Origin: Pontibacterium sp049603715
Lineage (GTDB): Bacteria > Pseudomonadota > Gammaproteobacteria > Pseudomonadales > Balneatricaceae
Length of the DNA: 64,000 nt
Reading direction: 5' to 3'
Assembly (NCBI GenBank): GCA_049603715.1
Contig: JBMYSW010000011.1
Span: forward strand, 35,801-99,800
Position numbers and translations under genes: made by a program. This document shows, in pieces, positions 1-9,800 of the stretch. The notes below the pieces were generated by a model that had not been told where the DNA came from, did not search any database, and was given only the letters and a program-made list of their open reading frames with translations. How positions within the stretch are numbered: position 1 is the first letter of the stretch; each line of letters opens with the position of its first letter.

Positions 1-1
1 A

Positions 2-1051
2 GACAGCCTTACAAAATATGGCGCACAACTGAGCGATGACACAAACCTATGTGTTGCCACTAAGTCTCACAATAAGTCTTTACACCTTGTACCCCTGCTC
101 GATCAGGCCATCATCCGCGTTGACGGCCCAGATACAGATAAGTTTTTACAAGGCCAGCTGACCTGTGATGTCACTCGCGTTCGCAGCCTCGGCAGTGGCT
201 TGGGGTCTCACTGTAATATCAAAGGCCACATGATTAGCTTAGCTCGCTTGGTTAGCACCGAAACCGGCATGCTACTGCGCTTACCAAAAGACACAGCCTC
301 CACGGCTCATGCAGCTTTGGCCAAGTACATTGTGTTTTCAAAAGCAGAGATTGCAATCGACCAAACCCTTGTAGGTATAGGCATTACTGGGCGTGGCGCG
401 GCGACCTTAGTCGAACGTTTAACACAGCAAGTACCTAGCGAAGACGAGGGCGTGATTCACTTTGGTCAACGTACTGCAATTCGTTTAAACAAAAACACCT
501 TTGAACTGTGGTTACCTGCCGACGAAGCAGCAAAAGAGCTTGCCGACTGGCTTGAGTACGCCGACCTCGCCACCAGCAACTACTGGCAGCTAAACCGCTG
601 CTTAGCTGGCGAGCCGCAAGTGACCGCCGCAACATCTGAGGCGTTTATTCCGCAAATGACCAACCTACAAGCCTTTGAGGGTGTAAGCTTTCGCAAAGGC
701 TGTTACACAGGTCAGGAAATTATTACCCGCCTACAGCACCGCGGCCAGCTAAAGCGCCCTATGTACTTATTAGGCAGTGAAGAACAAAACGTAAACGTCA
801 GCGACAGTGTGAGCAGCAGTAGCCGCGAAAACATTGGTAAGGTAGTCCGCGTGGCATATGCAGACCAAGACGCATACGGCCAGCCAACAACATTTGAAGG
901 CCCAGCCACGGTGTTTCTTGCGGTAGCCGCAAAAGAAATTGCCGACCAAGACGACCTTCGTCTCCATTCAAATCAAGGGCCAAAGGCAGAACTACTGGAG
1001 CTACCTTACACCCTCGACCCAGCGATGTTTGAGCCTAAGCATAGGCTTTGA
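2..1051 (+). CDS. ygfZ: tRNA-modifying protein YgfZ, 5' end cut off by the window
   Basis: YgfZ is a folate-binding GcvT-like protein that supports Fe-S enzymes such as MiaB in tRNA modification. The frame is open from base 2 with no ATG or GTG before base 200, so the true start lies left of the window; a TTG at 200 would remove the conserved FLQGQLTCDV segment and is not credible. About 349 residues are visible, against roughly 326 for the E. coli protein, so little is probably missing. The family signature KGCYTGQEIITR is present near bases 700-730 and includes the conserved Cys. It stands alone here, convergent with the DUF4105 gene. The family assignment is firm; the start is unknown. Confidence 0.9.
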   Translation, partial: DSLTKYGAQLSDDTNLCVATKSHNKSLHLVPLLDQAIIRVDGPDTDKFLQGQLTCDVTRVRSLGSGLGSHCNIKGHMISLARLVSTETGMLLRLPKDTASTAHAALAKYIVFSKAEIAIDQTLVGIGITGRGAATLVERLTQQVPSEDEGVIHFGQRTAIRLNKNTFELWLPADEAAKELADWLEYADLATSNYWQLNRCLAGEPQVTAATSEAFIPQMTNLQAFEGVSFRKGCYTGQEIITRLQHRGQLKRPMYLLGSEEQNVNVSDSVSSSSRENIGKVVRVAYADQDAYGQPTTFEGPATVFLAVAAKEIADQDDLRLHSNQGPKAELLELPYTLDPAMFEPKHRL

Positions 1052-1126
1052 TATCGCCTCAGCCACTGTGCTCGCCTAATAGCAGCACAGTGGCTTTCTC
1101 GCTCCATCACTCCTTTCGGCATGTCG

Positions 1127-2998
1127 CTAAAAGTAGTAACCAACGCTCAAGCTAGTTGATTGCTCTGGCCCGTCAGGCGTCCAATGCAGCCGTACATCCC
1201 ACTCTTCGCTTAAACCCAAGCGATAGCTCAGGCTTGGAAGTAAAACCGTATCATCATCTTTAAATTGGTAACGCACGGGCAGCTGCCAGTGTAAACGACT
1301 ATTGGCATGGGGTAAGTTGATAACACCTTCTAGCCCCGCGCCTAACCAAACCCCTCGACCATCCTGCATTTCTGCGCTCATCAGCGCATAAGCAGGTAAT
1401 CCCATAAGTGAGACCTGAACGCCTTTATCAACGGCTAGATACACTGACAAGCACCCCACGCAATCGCGACGGCGATCTTTTAGGCCAACAGCAAGTGACC
1501 ACACATCCGCCATTGCCTCACCAATCCCCAAAGGGGACTGAGCCACTGACTGCACTCTAAAGGCATCTAAACGATGGATACCTGCCTCGTTTGCAAACTG
1601 CTGAAGCTCTAATACGCCTGCCACAATTTCACCCTCCGGCCCTGCACTCAAGCCAGCATCTAAACGGTCGTACATGAGCGGACGAATCGCCAAGGTCGCC
1701 CCTTGCCCGAGGGTATCGCGACGCGTCATAGCGAGTGACAAACGTGTGGGTTTTATAGCTTTATGAGGCGCTTTTTGGTCGACAAAGGTTAACTTTTCCG
1801 CTGCCGATGGAGGTAATTTAAATCGGTAGGCCAACACAGCAGCATAACTTGGGTGTGGCTCGTTACGCGCCAGTGTGGGTAAATATTCGAGCAAAAAGTC
1901 GATGACCGCTGCCTTTTCCCCGCTAGGAACTGAGCTCATAAGCTTTGCCAGCGCTGCGGCACTAAATTCACTGTTAGGCTCACTCTCTAAAAACAGCTTC
2001 ACTTGTTTGGCTGTTACGGAGGATAGTTTTGCCAAGCGCTCAAAAGCCCGCTTTTGCCGCGAGGGATGAAAGGTAACGGATTTGACCAAAGACTGCCCAG
2101 AGAGTGAGCCACCCAACTGCGAGGCGTTCATGGTTCGGCGAATGGTTTCTTGAGGCAATACAATGCCTGACGCTGGAACACCTTGTTCAAGCTCAGGCAG
2201 CACGCCTAATAGCTGCATAATGCGATAAGCACAGTTTTCTCGAAAGAAATAATAAGTAAAGGGGCGCTCTTTTAATTCCCAAATATGTGCCAATACCAAG
2301 CGTTTTTGTTTTGCACTTAGGTTGAGTTCATATTCCCACAAGTCGCGCTGTTCCATTTCGCCATAAGCGAGGGTTTGCACATAGTAGGCAGCATCCGTAA
2401 AACGCCCAACATAGCCACCCGTCACACCTTTGGCGATATAGGTGAAGGGGTCTTCATCGTCAGGAACTTGGGCGCCGTAGTTAATGCTGGTCGCCAATAA
2501 ATCGAGGTCTTTTTTTTCGTTCTCTGAGTTCAGCTTAATAAAGCTATGACCAAAAAACGACGCAGGGTTGCCCAAAAAGCCTGCGGCATACAAAAGGCTA
2601 ACCGAGTCTGTCTCGGTGCGCTCAGGCCATTGTAAAAACTCATCACAGTTGATCACCCAATCTGAGGCTTTCAGCTGCTCACTCAACCAAATGAGTCGCG
2701 CAGGAAAAGCACAGACTATTTGCCACTCTTGTGTCTCCTCGGCAACTAACACGGCATTGTAAAAGCTCAGCAACTCTTGTTGAGGCGAAACACGGCCATG
2801 GGGCGAGATAAAAAAAGAAGGGTCTGTTAAATGGCTGCGGCCACCTTGCGATTGAATGTCGTAGAGCAGTAACGCTCGCCATTGTGGCGACACTGAAAGT
2901 GCCTGAAGCTCGTATTTAGAAAGACTGGCTACGCTTACCTGAGGCGCCAGCAAAAGGAGTGTGAACAGCCCAACTACATAGCCGCGAAACAAACTCAT
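1127..2998 (-). CDS. exported DUF4105 (Lnb-type N-terminal domain) protein
   Basis: This is a large envelope protein of unknown function. The ATG at 2998 opens with MSLFRGYVVGLFTLLLLAPQ, a clear signal peptide ending near VSVAS, and gives 623 residues. The frame continues upstream to 3100, but that extension runs through a strong terminator hairpin at 3063-3092 and hides the signal peptide, so I reject it. The middle holds the conserved stretch AAGFLGNPASFFGHSFIKLN and a later FFRENCAYRIMQLL with Cys. Both are typical of DUF4105, whose His/Cys pattern recalls NlpC/P60-like folds (inference). The C-terminal 200 residues look like beta strands ending in SVGYYF, as in outer-membrane barrels. The upstream neighbour is a DUF3015 gene; to my knowledge these two families are often adjacent. 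Confidence 0.8.
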   Translation of the reverse strand: MSLFRGYVVGLFTLLLLAPQVSVASLSKYELQALSVSPQWRALLLYDIQSQGGRSHLTDPSFFISPHGRVSPQQELLSFYNAVLVAEETQEWQIVCAFPARLIWLSEQLKASDWVINCDEFLQWPERTETDSVSLLYAAGFLGNPASFFGHSFIKLNSENEKKDLDLLATSINYGAQVPDDEDPFTYIAKGVTGGYVGRFTDAAYYVQTLAYGEMEQRDLWEYELNLSAKQKRLVLAHIWELKERPFTYYFFRENCAYRIMQLLGVLPELEQGVPASGIVLPQETIRRTMNASQLGGSLSGQSLVKSVTFHPSRQKRAFERLAKLSSVTAKQVKLFLESEPNSEFSAAALAKLMSSVPSGEKAAVIDFLLEYLPTLARNEPHPSYAAVLAYRFKLPPSAAEKLTFVDQKAPHKAIKPTRLSLAMTRRDTLGQGATLAIRPLMYDRLDAGLSAGPEGEIVAGVLELQQFANEAGIHRLDAFRVQSVAQSPLGIGEAMADVWSLAVGLKDRRRDCVGCLSVYLAVDKGVQVSLMGLPAYALMSAEMQDGRGVWLGAGLEGVINLPHANSRLHWQLPVRYQFKDDDTVLLPSLSYRLGLSEEWDVRLHWTPDGPEQSTSLSVGYYF

Positions 2999-3060
2999 AA
3001 GGCCTATCAAATCCTTTCTCTTAGGCAGCACCTTGTACCCGTGCTGATTAATACCTATAA

Positions 3061-3092
3061 AAAAACGAGTAGCCCAAAAGGGGTACTCGTTT
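3061..3092 (-). terminator. Rho-independent terminator after the DUF3015 gene
   Basis: The arms AAACGAGTA-G-CCC (3063-3075) and GGGGTACTCGTTT (3080-3092) pair over 12 of 13 positions around an AAAA loop. Read on the minus strand the stem is followed by a run of seven T (bases 3056-3062 on the plus strand are mostly A). It lies 35 bases after the DUF3015 stop and 64 bases before the DUF4105 start, so it separates or attenuates transcription between the two. Confidence 0.85.
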
Positions 3093-3127
3093 TCCGTCAC
3101 CTTAAGCCCTAGGGCTATAAAGGGTGA

Positions 3128-3613
3128 TTAGCCTGCACACATTGCAGATGCTTGGTTTAGCGCAGCGTAGTAGCCAGTCGCCTTCTCTGTAAGAGACTGA
3201 GCGTTGTAACCAGGAGCAGTAACCATTGCGCCTACAGCAGTACGGATATCGCTAGTTGCTTGAGCACGGAAGTCGCCTTCGCACGCTGCAAGGTCAAGTG
3301 CTGCGTTTAGGTACTCACCCTCACCACGCGCAGTGTCTTCTGCTAGGCTTTCATAGCTATCGATAACGAATTGAGCCATTTTTTGGCTTTGGCCAGAACA
3401 AGCTTCTGGGGTAAGTGTTGCAGATGCGACCGCAGTAGTACCCAAGTCCCAGATAACATTTGAAAGTGCTGCTGCTGTGCCATTGTCGCTGAAGATTGCA
3501 GCGCCAATACCACAATCTTGGTATGGGTTTACATCCGCAGCTTGTGCTTGAGTCATACCCATCATACCAGCTAAGGCAACTGCGCAGAGTCCCTTTGTCA
3601 TACCGTTTTTCAT
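3128..3613 (-). CDS. DUF3015 family exported protein
   Basis: A 161-residue secreted protein of unknown role. It opens with MKNGMTKGLCAVALAGMMGM and has a signal peptidase site after AQA (mature start near ADVNPYQDCG). The mature part begins with the family-typical NPYQDCGIGA segment. It has four Cys (in DCGIG, PEACSG, AACEG and the C-terminal SAMCAG), which would suit two disulfides in the periplasm. A strong ribosome site AGGAGAAG sits 5 bases before the ATG. A terminator follows the gene, so it can be made as a single transcript. An 8-bp hairpin at 3670-3691 lies in its presumed leader. Confidence 0.8.
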   Translation of the reverse strand: MKNGMTKGLCAVALAGMMGMTQAQAADVNPYQDCGIGAAIFSDNGTAAALSNVIWDLGTTAVASATLTPEACSGQSQKMAQFVIDSYESLAEDTARGEGEYLNAALDLAACEGDFRAQATSDIRTAVGAMVTAPGYNAQSLTEKATGYYAALNQASAMCAG

Positions 3614-3669
3614 TTCTCTTCTCCTAGAGCAAATTCCCTACTGCTAATTGCAGTCAAGGGTTTAGTTAA

Positions 3670-3691
3670 GTGCTTGTTTTAACACAAGCAC
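3670..3691. other. inverted repeat upstream of the DUF3015 gene
   Basis: GTGCTTGT and ACAAGCAC form an 8-bp stem with a 6-base loop, 57 bases upstream of the DUF3015 start and 110 bases after the kinase stop. No T run follows on either strand, so it is not a standard terminator. It could be an operator or leader hairpin. Confidence 0.35.
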
Positions 3692-3802
3692 CATAAGTAA
3701 ACGAGCATTCATCAATTTACACATTTTGCCTAAAAACCAACCTGTTAATCAAGGCTTACTGGCCCGTGACTAACCTGCTTTTGGCAAAACTAACCTCTTT
3801 GG

Positions 3803-6800
3803 TTAAACAGGTGGGGCTGAGCTACTGCTATCCTCCAACAACTTTAAAGCCTGTTCATATTCAAAGCCTTGTATGGCTTCAACGACGAGCTCCGCTTGTG
3901 GCTCGAGCCCCTGAGCTTGAGCTGCGCGGGTATAATCCTCTAACTCTTCACTCGTAATCATATTAAAGTTTTGAAGCTTAACCTTAAGCGCTGCAACCAA
4001 GGGCTCTAGGGGTAAGGCCTCTTGAGCGCTCTGGGGCGCTTGATCGGCTGGCGCCTCATTGGCATCAATGATCGCTTGTGCGTCCTTCATACCTTGAGCC
4101 AAAAGGTTAAGTAGCTCAGCTAACTGGACATCACCCAAGGCGGCTCCGGCATCAATGGCGGTTTCGAGATCAGAGCACTTTTCAAACAAAGGCATCATGC
4201 CCAAGTTCCCGCTAGAGCCTCTCAAGCTATGGAGCACATCGCGCATTTGTAACCATTGCTGTGCGGCAAACATAGAGCGCAACTGCGGCTCTCTGTGTCG
4301 GTTATTACGGATAAACATTTTTAGTACATCAATGTAGGCCTTAGGCATGTCGGCAATACTAGGGCGATGTAGCTCAAAGTCGATGACTTGAGTCTCTGGC
4401 AACACGAGCTGGTCTTTACTCTGGCTTAAGGCTTTAGCCTCTGCGACCTCTGAATCTCCACCGTCAGTGTCGGGCAAATATTGGCGCAATGCGGACTGCA
4501 CTTTGGCAAAGTCGAGCGGCTTACTGAGATAGTCATCCATCCCAGCCGCAATACATTTATCCCGATCACCTGTCATCGCATGGGCAGTCATGGCGATAAT
4601 CGGCACCTTACAATAGGCTGCGCCTGCGGCACCGGCACGAATTTCTTGAGTCGCCTCATAACCATCCTTCACCGGCATTTGGCAATCCATAAATATCAGC
4701 TCGTAAGGACGATTCTCCGGTGCGTCTTGCAACATATGAATGGCTTGCTCACCGTTATTGGCAATTTCACAACTCAGCCCCACCCGCTCTAACAAGCCTA
4801 GGGTTACCAGTTGGTTCACCTCGTTATCCTCAACGAGCAAGATACGCGCACTGGCCTCCCATTGAGGCGGTAGCGCCTCTACATGGTTTTGTGCACTTTG
4901 CGCCGCATGTAGATAGGTTTCGGTAATCAAGTCACCGTTTTGCAAATCTCGCTTGCCATAAGCTGCCACTACACTCAGGGTGTCGAACAAGTCAGACGGT
5001 GTTACCGGTTTAGCCAGATAAGCCAAAAACCCAGCAGCTTTTACTTCTTCTAGGGAAACTCCCACCGTCGAAGAGGTTAATAACACCCATGCCAAGGATT
5101 CATACTCTGGACGCTGCATCAAGGCTTGGCCAAAGCTTAAGCCGTTAACCCCAGGCATATTCATATCAACTAACGCCATATCAAAAGGGTGCCCGGAGGC
5201 TTGCTCAGACTCAAGCAACTGCCATGCGGCTTCCACGCTGTTCACACTGTGTGTGGATGCACCCCACATGCGAATTTGCGCATCAAAGATTTCGCGGTTG
5301 GTGGCATTGTCATCCACAATCAAGACACTGAGCTTACTTAAATCGACTTGCGGCAATGACGGCACATTTAATTCGCTGGTTTTAAGCTCAATCTCAAAGT
5401 TAAAGCTGCTCCCCACACCGCTTTGACTAGAAACACTGATTTGCCCGCCCATCATTTCGCACAAGCGACGACAAATAGCCAACCCTAGGCCCGTACCGCC
5501 GTACTTACGGGTTGTAGACTTGTCCGCTTGGTTAAAGGATTCAAATAAACCTTCTAACTGGTGTGGCTCGATACCAATACCCGTATCGGTAACACTGCAC
5601 TTGAGCGAGCAGCGGCCGTTTTTTGCAAATACTAAAGAGGCTTTAATAAGTACTTCGCCTTGTTCAGTAAACTTGATAGCGTTGGCAATGAGGTTAGTTA
5701 AGATCTGTCGCAGCCTTACAGGGTCGCCTTTAACAAGGCGCAGGCGTAACTCAGATAAGTCGAGTGCCAGCTCTAGGCCTTTTTCTTCGGCCTTAAACGC
5801 CATACTGCGCGACACACTGCCAAAAACATCGGTGATATCAAAATCCACTTCATCAATTTCGAGCTTACCTGCCTCTACTTTAGAGAAGTCTAAAATATCG
5901 TTAATGATGGCAAGTAACGACAAAGCACTGGACTTAGCCACCGTTAAACGACGTTGCTGTTCGCTATCTAACTGCGTGGTTTCGAGCAGTTCTAACATGC
6001 CCAGCACACCATTGATCGGCGTGCGAATTTCGTGGCTCATGCTGGCCAAAAACTCACTCTTGGCCAAACTACCCGACTCGGCTTTATCCTTCGCTTCAAT
6101 GAGTTCAAACTGAAGCCGCTTGATCTCGTCAATATCAATTAAAATGCCATAAACAGCTTTCGGAAGGCCTGTTTTTTCATCAACCACAAGGGTGGCAACG
6201 CTTTGCTTCCAACGCCAGCTACCGTCTTTATGGCGAATGGGGTACTCCATCACCATGCGTTCGGCTTGACCTTTGGCTAAGCGCAGCAGTTGCTGCGAGA
6301 ACCCTTGGACTTCATTCGGGTGGTGCAGCGCCTCAAAGGTCGGCAAGCCACCGTTCATAGGTCGCCACTTCCCTTTACCCCGCACAAGTAACTCACCCTC
6401 GGCATACCCCCACATCCGCTCTGTTGCTTGTGTCGCATAGAGCGCATCGTCGGCGAGGTGATACTCCCACTGGGCAAGGTGTGCGGCCTCAAGTACGAGG
6501 TCCATTTGATAATCAGCCCGTTTGAGCTCATCTAAGGTTCGATTAAGTGCGGCTTCTGCTTCTCGGCGCGCCGTAATATCAAGGATAAAGCCGTCGATAT
6601 ACTTAAACTCGCTTTTCTCACCTCGTACAACAGAGCCATGCTCGTAAACCCAACGCACGCTGCCTTCTTTATGAAGCAGTCGGTATTCCACAAGATAGGT
6701 TTCTTTACCACCAACGGCTTCATTCATGGCTCGGTGCAACAAGCTTTGGTCACTTGGGTGCACCAAGTTAAGGTAATTCGCCTGTTGCGGCGGTTGCAGC

Positions 6801-9800
6801 TCGGCCTCGGTGTAGCCTGTTAGCTCAACGATATAGGGAGACAAAAACAGCGCAGGCTTGCGACGATCTACGCCGGAGCGGAATACCGCACCTGGAATAT
6901 TGTCCACCAAAGAGCGGAAACGGCGCTCGTTTGCTTGCGAAGCTAACATCGCTTCACTGGCAGCACTGTTGGCTTTTTCGAGTGCCTGTGTACGCTCAGC
7001 CACACGGTCTTCTAGCTCGTGCGCCGCTGCTTTTAACACTCTATTGGCACGCCCCGCTAACGCCATCACCAGCAAGGTTAAAATCGTTGCGATGGCAGTG
7101 GTTAAGCCCACCGCTACGGCAATCACACTGCGAGCGGTGTAAAAAGATGAAAGCCCCTCAGGCTCGTCAATTTCAGTCGCGATACCAATCGACAGCTCTG
7201 GAATCCAAGTCCAGGCACCGAGTACAGGCACACCTCGGTAGTTACGGTAGCCCTCGACATTCACACCTTCGCCGTCCGACAAAGCTGCACGTGCCATCAA
7301 CGTCAGCGGCTGCTCGTCTATCGCTACAAGAGGCTTGGGCTGTTCTAACAAGTTAACGCCGGGGTCTTTTAGCACAATAGATAAGATGCTCTGGTCACCT
7401 AACCCCATTAAGCCACTGGCTAGCAGTTGCTCGCCAAAGCGGCTCTCAGATAAAAGCCGACCTGAACGGTCAAAGCTATAGGTTTCGCCCGTTTCGCCCA
7501 TGCGCCCGAGCAAGGTTAAGTATGAAAACTCACCATGAGGGTTATAACGCTGCGCAAACACTGCGAGTACTTCGCCATTACTGTCGATTACAGGAGCAGC
7601 GAAAAATAAGGTAGGCGGTGTATCGTAGCCCACCACATTTAGCTGGCCATCCATTGGAGTCGTTGCTGGCACAGGGGGAATCAACAAAGACTCCCCCGCC
7701 AACAAGCGTGTAAACAACTCAGGGCGATGACGGCTAATTGCGCTTTGCAAACCGACTAATGCAGAGGAGTTGGCCGCAAGCACTTTGCCCTCGGGCGAAA
7801 TCAGGACAAAGCCATTCGACTCGCCCCCCAGCTTTTGCTGATCGACCAACTGCTTTAACTCCTCTACCGCTTGCCGCGCCTGCGCTTGGTCGAGTATTTC
7901 GTGAATGCGAATGGCGCGAACTTTATCCACAAGCGGGCTATAGCGAACCACATCGCGCACATTTTGACGGCGTTCCTGGGCCCACAAACTCACAGCCTCA
8001 ACCGTGGTATCGCGGATTGTCTCTAGGGTTTCTTGAACCTTCTGTGTTTCTGAGCTGCGTAAAGTCGCGCTCGCCCACACCGCTAACAAGAGCGCAACGG
8101 CGATGACACTCAAGCAGCCCAAAGTCACTACTTTTAGGCCAAACGATGAGCTAATTTCGAACAAACGCTTGGACCTTAAGGGATGATACGCCAAGCGCCA
8201 AATCACCAACAGCCCGGCCACGGCCAAAGCAAATGCCATCGCTGCCATTGCAATGTCTTTTTGCCAAAAGAGGTCTTCAGCTTGCGACGCTTGCTCGGCT
8301 TGAGCTTGATGTTTAGGCAAAGTAAGCCAACGCTCATCTAAGGCGCTTAGCTCTTCGGGGGTTAAGCTGGCATAGGCTTTTTCAAGAATACTGGCGAGGG
8401 CTGGCCAATCGGAGCGCACCCCAAAGTAAAAGTCGTTAGATAAACCTTCCTGCTCGTTCACCTCGGCCAAAATACGCAGGTTACTTAACAACAGCTGCCG
8501 TATTAGATAGCTAGCCACTGGCTGCTCAATGACCGTGGCATCGGCACCTTCAAAGGCAACTGCTTTTAGCGCATCGCCATAGCTGGGCACCTCGACAAAA
8601 ACAGCCGAGGGGGCTTTTTGCTTAATTTTGGCATAGTTGGCATCGCCTTTAACAACCGCCACACGATAGCCGTCTAACTGTTTTAGGCCACCATCTTGCG
8701 GCCGAAGCGGTCGGTTTTCTCGACCGATAATCGCGGTGGCTGCTGTTTTGTAGGGGCCGACAAAGTTTAAAAATGCTTCTCGGCTTTTCGGCTCTCTAAA
8801 AATGGTGTGAATCACATCCACTTCTCGCCGCTTGGCCTTCTCTACTAAGGTATTCCAGTCACCCGTGGTGAATTCGAGGTCAACTCCCAGGCGTTGCACC
8901 ATCAGTTTTAGCAAGTCCACCGAGTAACCCGTGGGCACTTGATCTACGCGAAAATCATAAGGGGCGTAGTCACGCTCGCTGGTGGCACGAATTACACGGT
9001 GCTCAGATAGCCAGCGCTGCTCATTTTCGGTCAAGCCCAAGGGGTTAACATTCACCTTGCTCCTGCCCGCGGCAGAGCGCTTTAGAAAGCTCACAGAAAA
9101 GTCATAGCCTGTGGCGCTGGGGTGATAAACCTTGGAGGCGAGGGTAAAGTCTAAATCGTCTGGGCTGTTTAAAAACAGCGCCGAATATTGCAATAGGTTG
9201 GCTCGGTCAACTACGGCCATGGTCGAGGGGAAATTCAACTGCCATTGGGCAAAGTCGTGCCCTTTTAGGTAGTCGTGCATGAGCACGGTCGCCCAAACCG
9301 AATCCAAAAAATGGCCGCCCACACTAGTGAGCAATGAACCTTGTGCCAAATGTGGAATCACATCAGCATTCCAGTTCATACCGCCTATTAAAACCTTCCC
9401 TTCTAACCCAGCCTCCTCAACTGCTTGTGCCGCCCCTATGGCCATCTCATCGTTGGCAGCCCAAATAACATTGACGCTTTGATCAAGGGATAGCACCTTG
9501 CTGATGCGCTGCTGAGCCAGCTCTCGGTTCCAATAACCATCTAGATGACGCAAACGTAGGTTGCTTCGCGACGCAACGGCATCAAGCAACGCCTCTTTGC
9601 GATCAAAAGCCGGTTGCTCTGATAGGGTGCCATGTAAGGCGAGCATGTTAATTTCGCGAATACCTAGCGCTTCAGCCTCCTCTAACAAGCGTTGGGTCAG
9701 TAAGTGTGAGGCCGCAAAATTATCGGGCTTAACTCGACCTATCCAATAGGGGTTTTCTTGGCGTGGTGGTAAGCGAATACCTTTTACGGGTGAGTCAAAC

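Noticed and set aside
200..1051. TTG 200 as the start of ygfZ
   Set aside because: Conserved family sequence continues upstream in frame to base 2, so the gene starts outside the window.
2999..3100. N-terminal extension of the DUF4105 protein
   Set aside because: It passes through a strong terminator hairpin and hides an otherwise clear signal peptide starting at 2998.
4481..9749. Plus-strand open frames within the hybrid kinase gene
   Set aside because: They lie antisense to a continuous, fully domain-annotated protein and encode no recognisable product.
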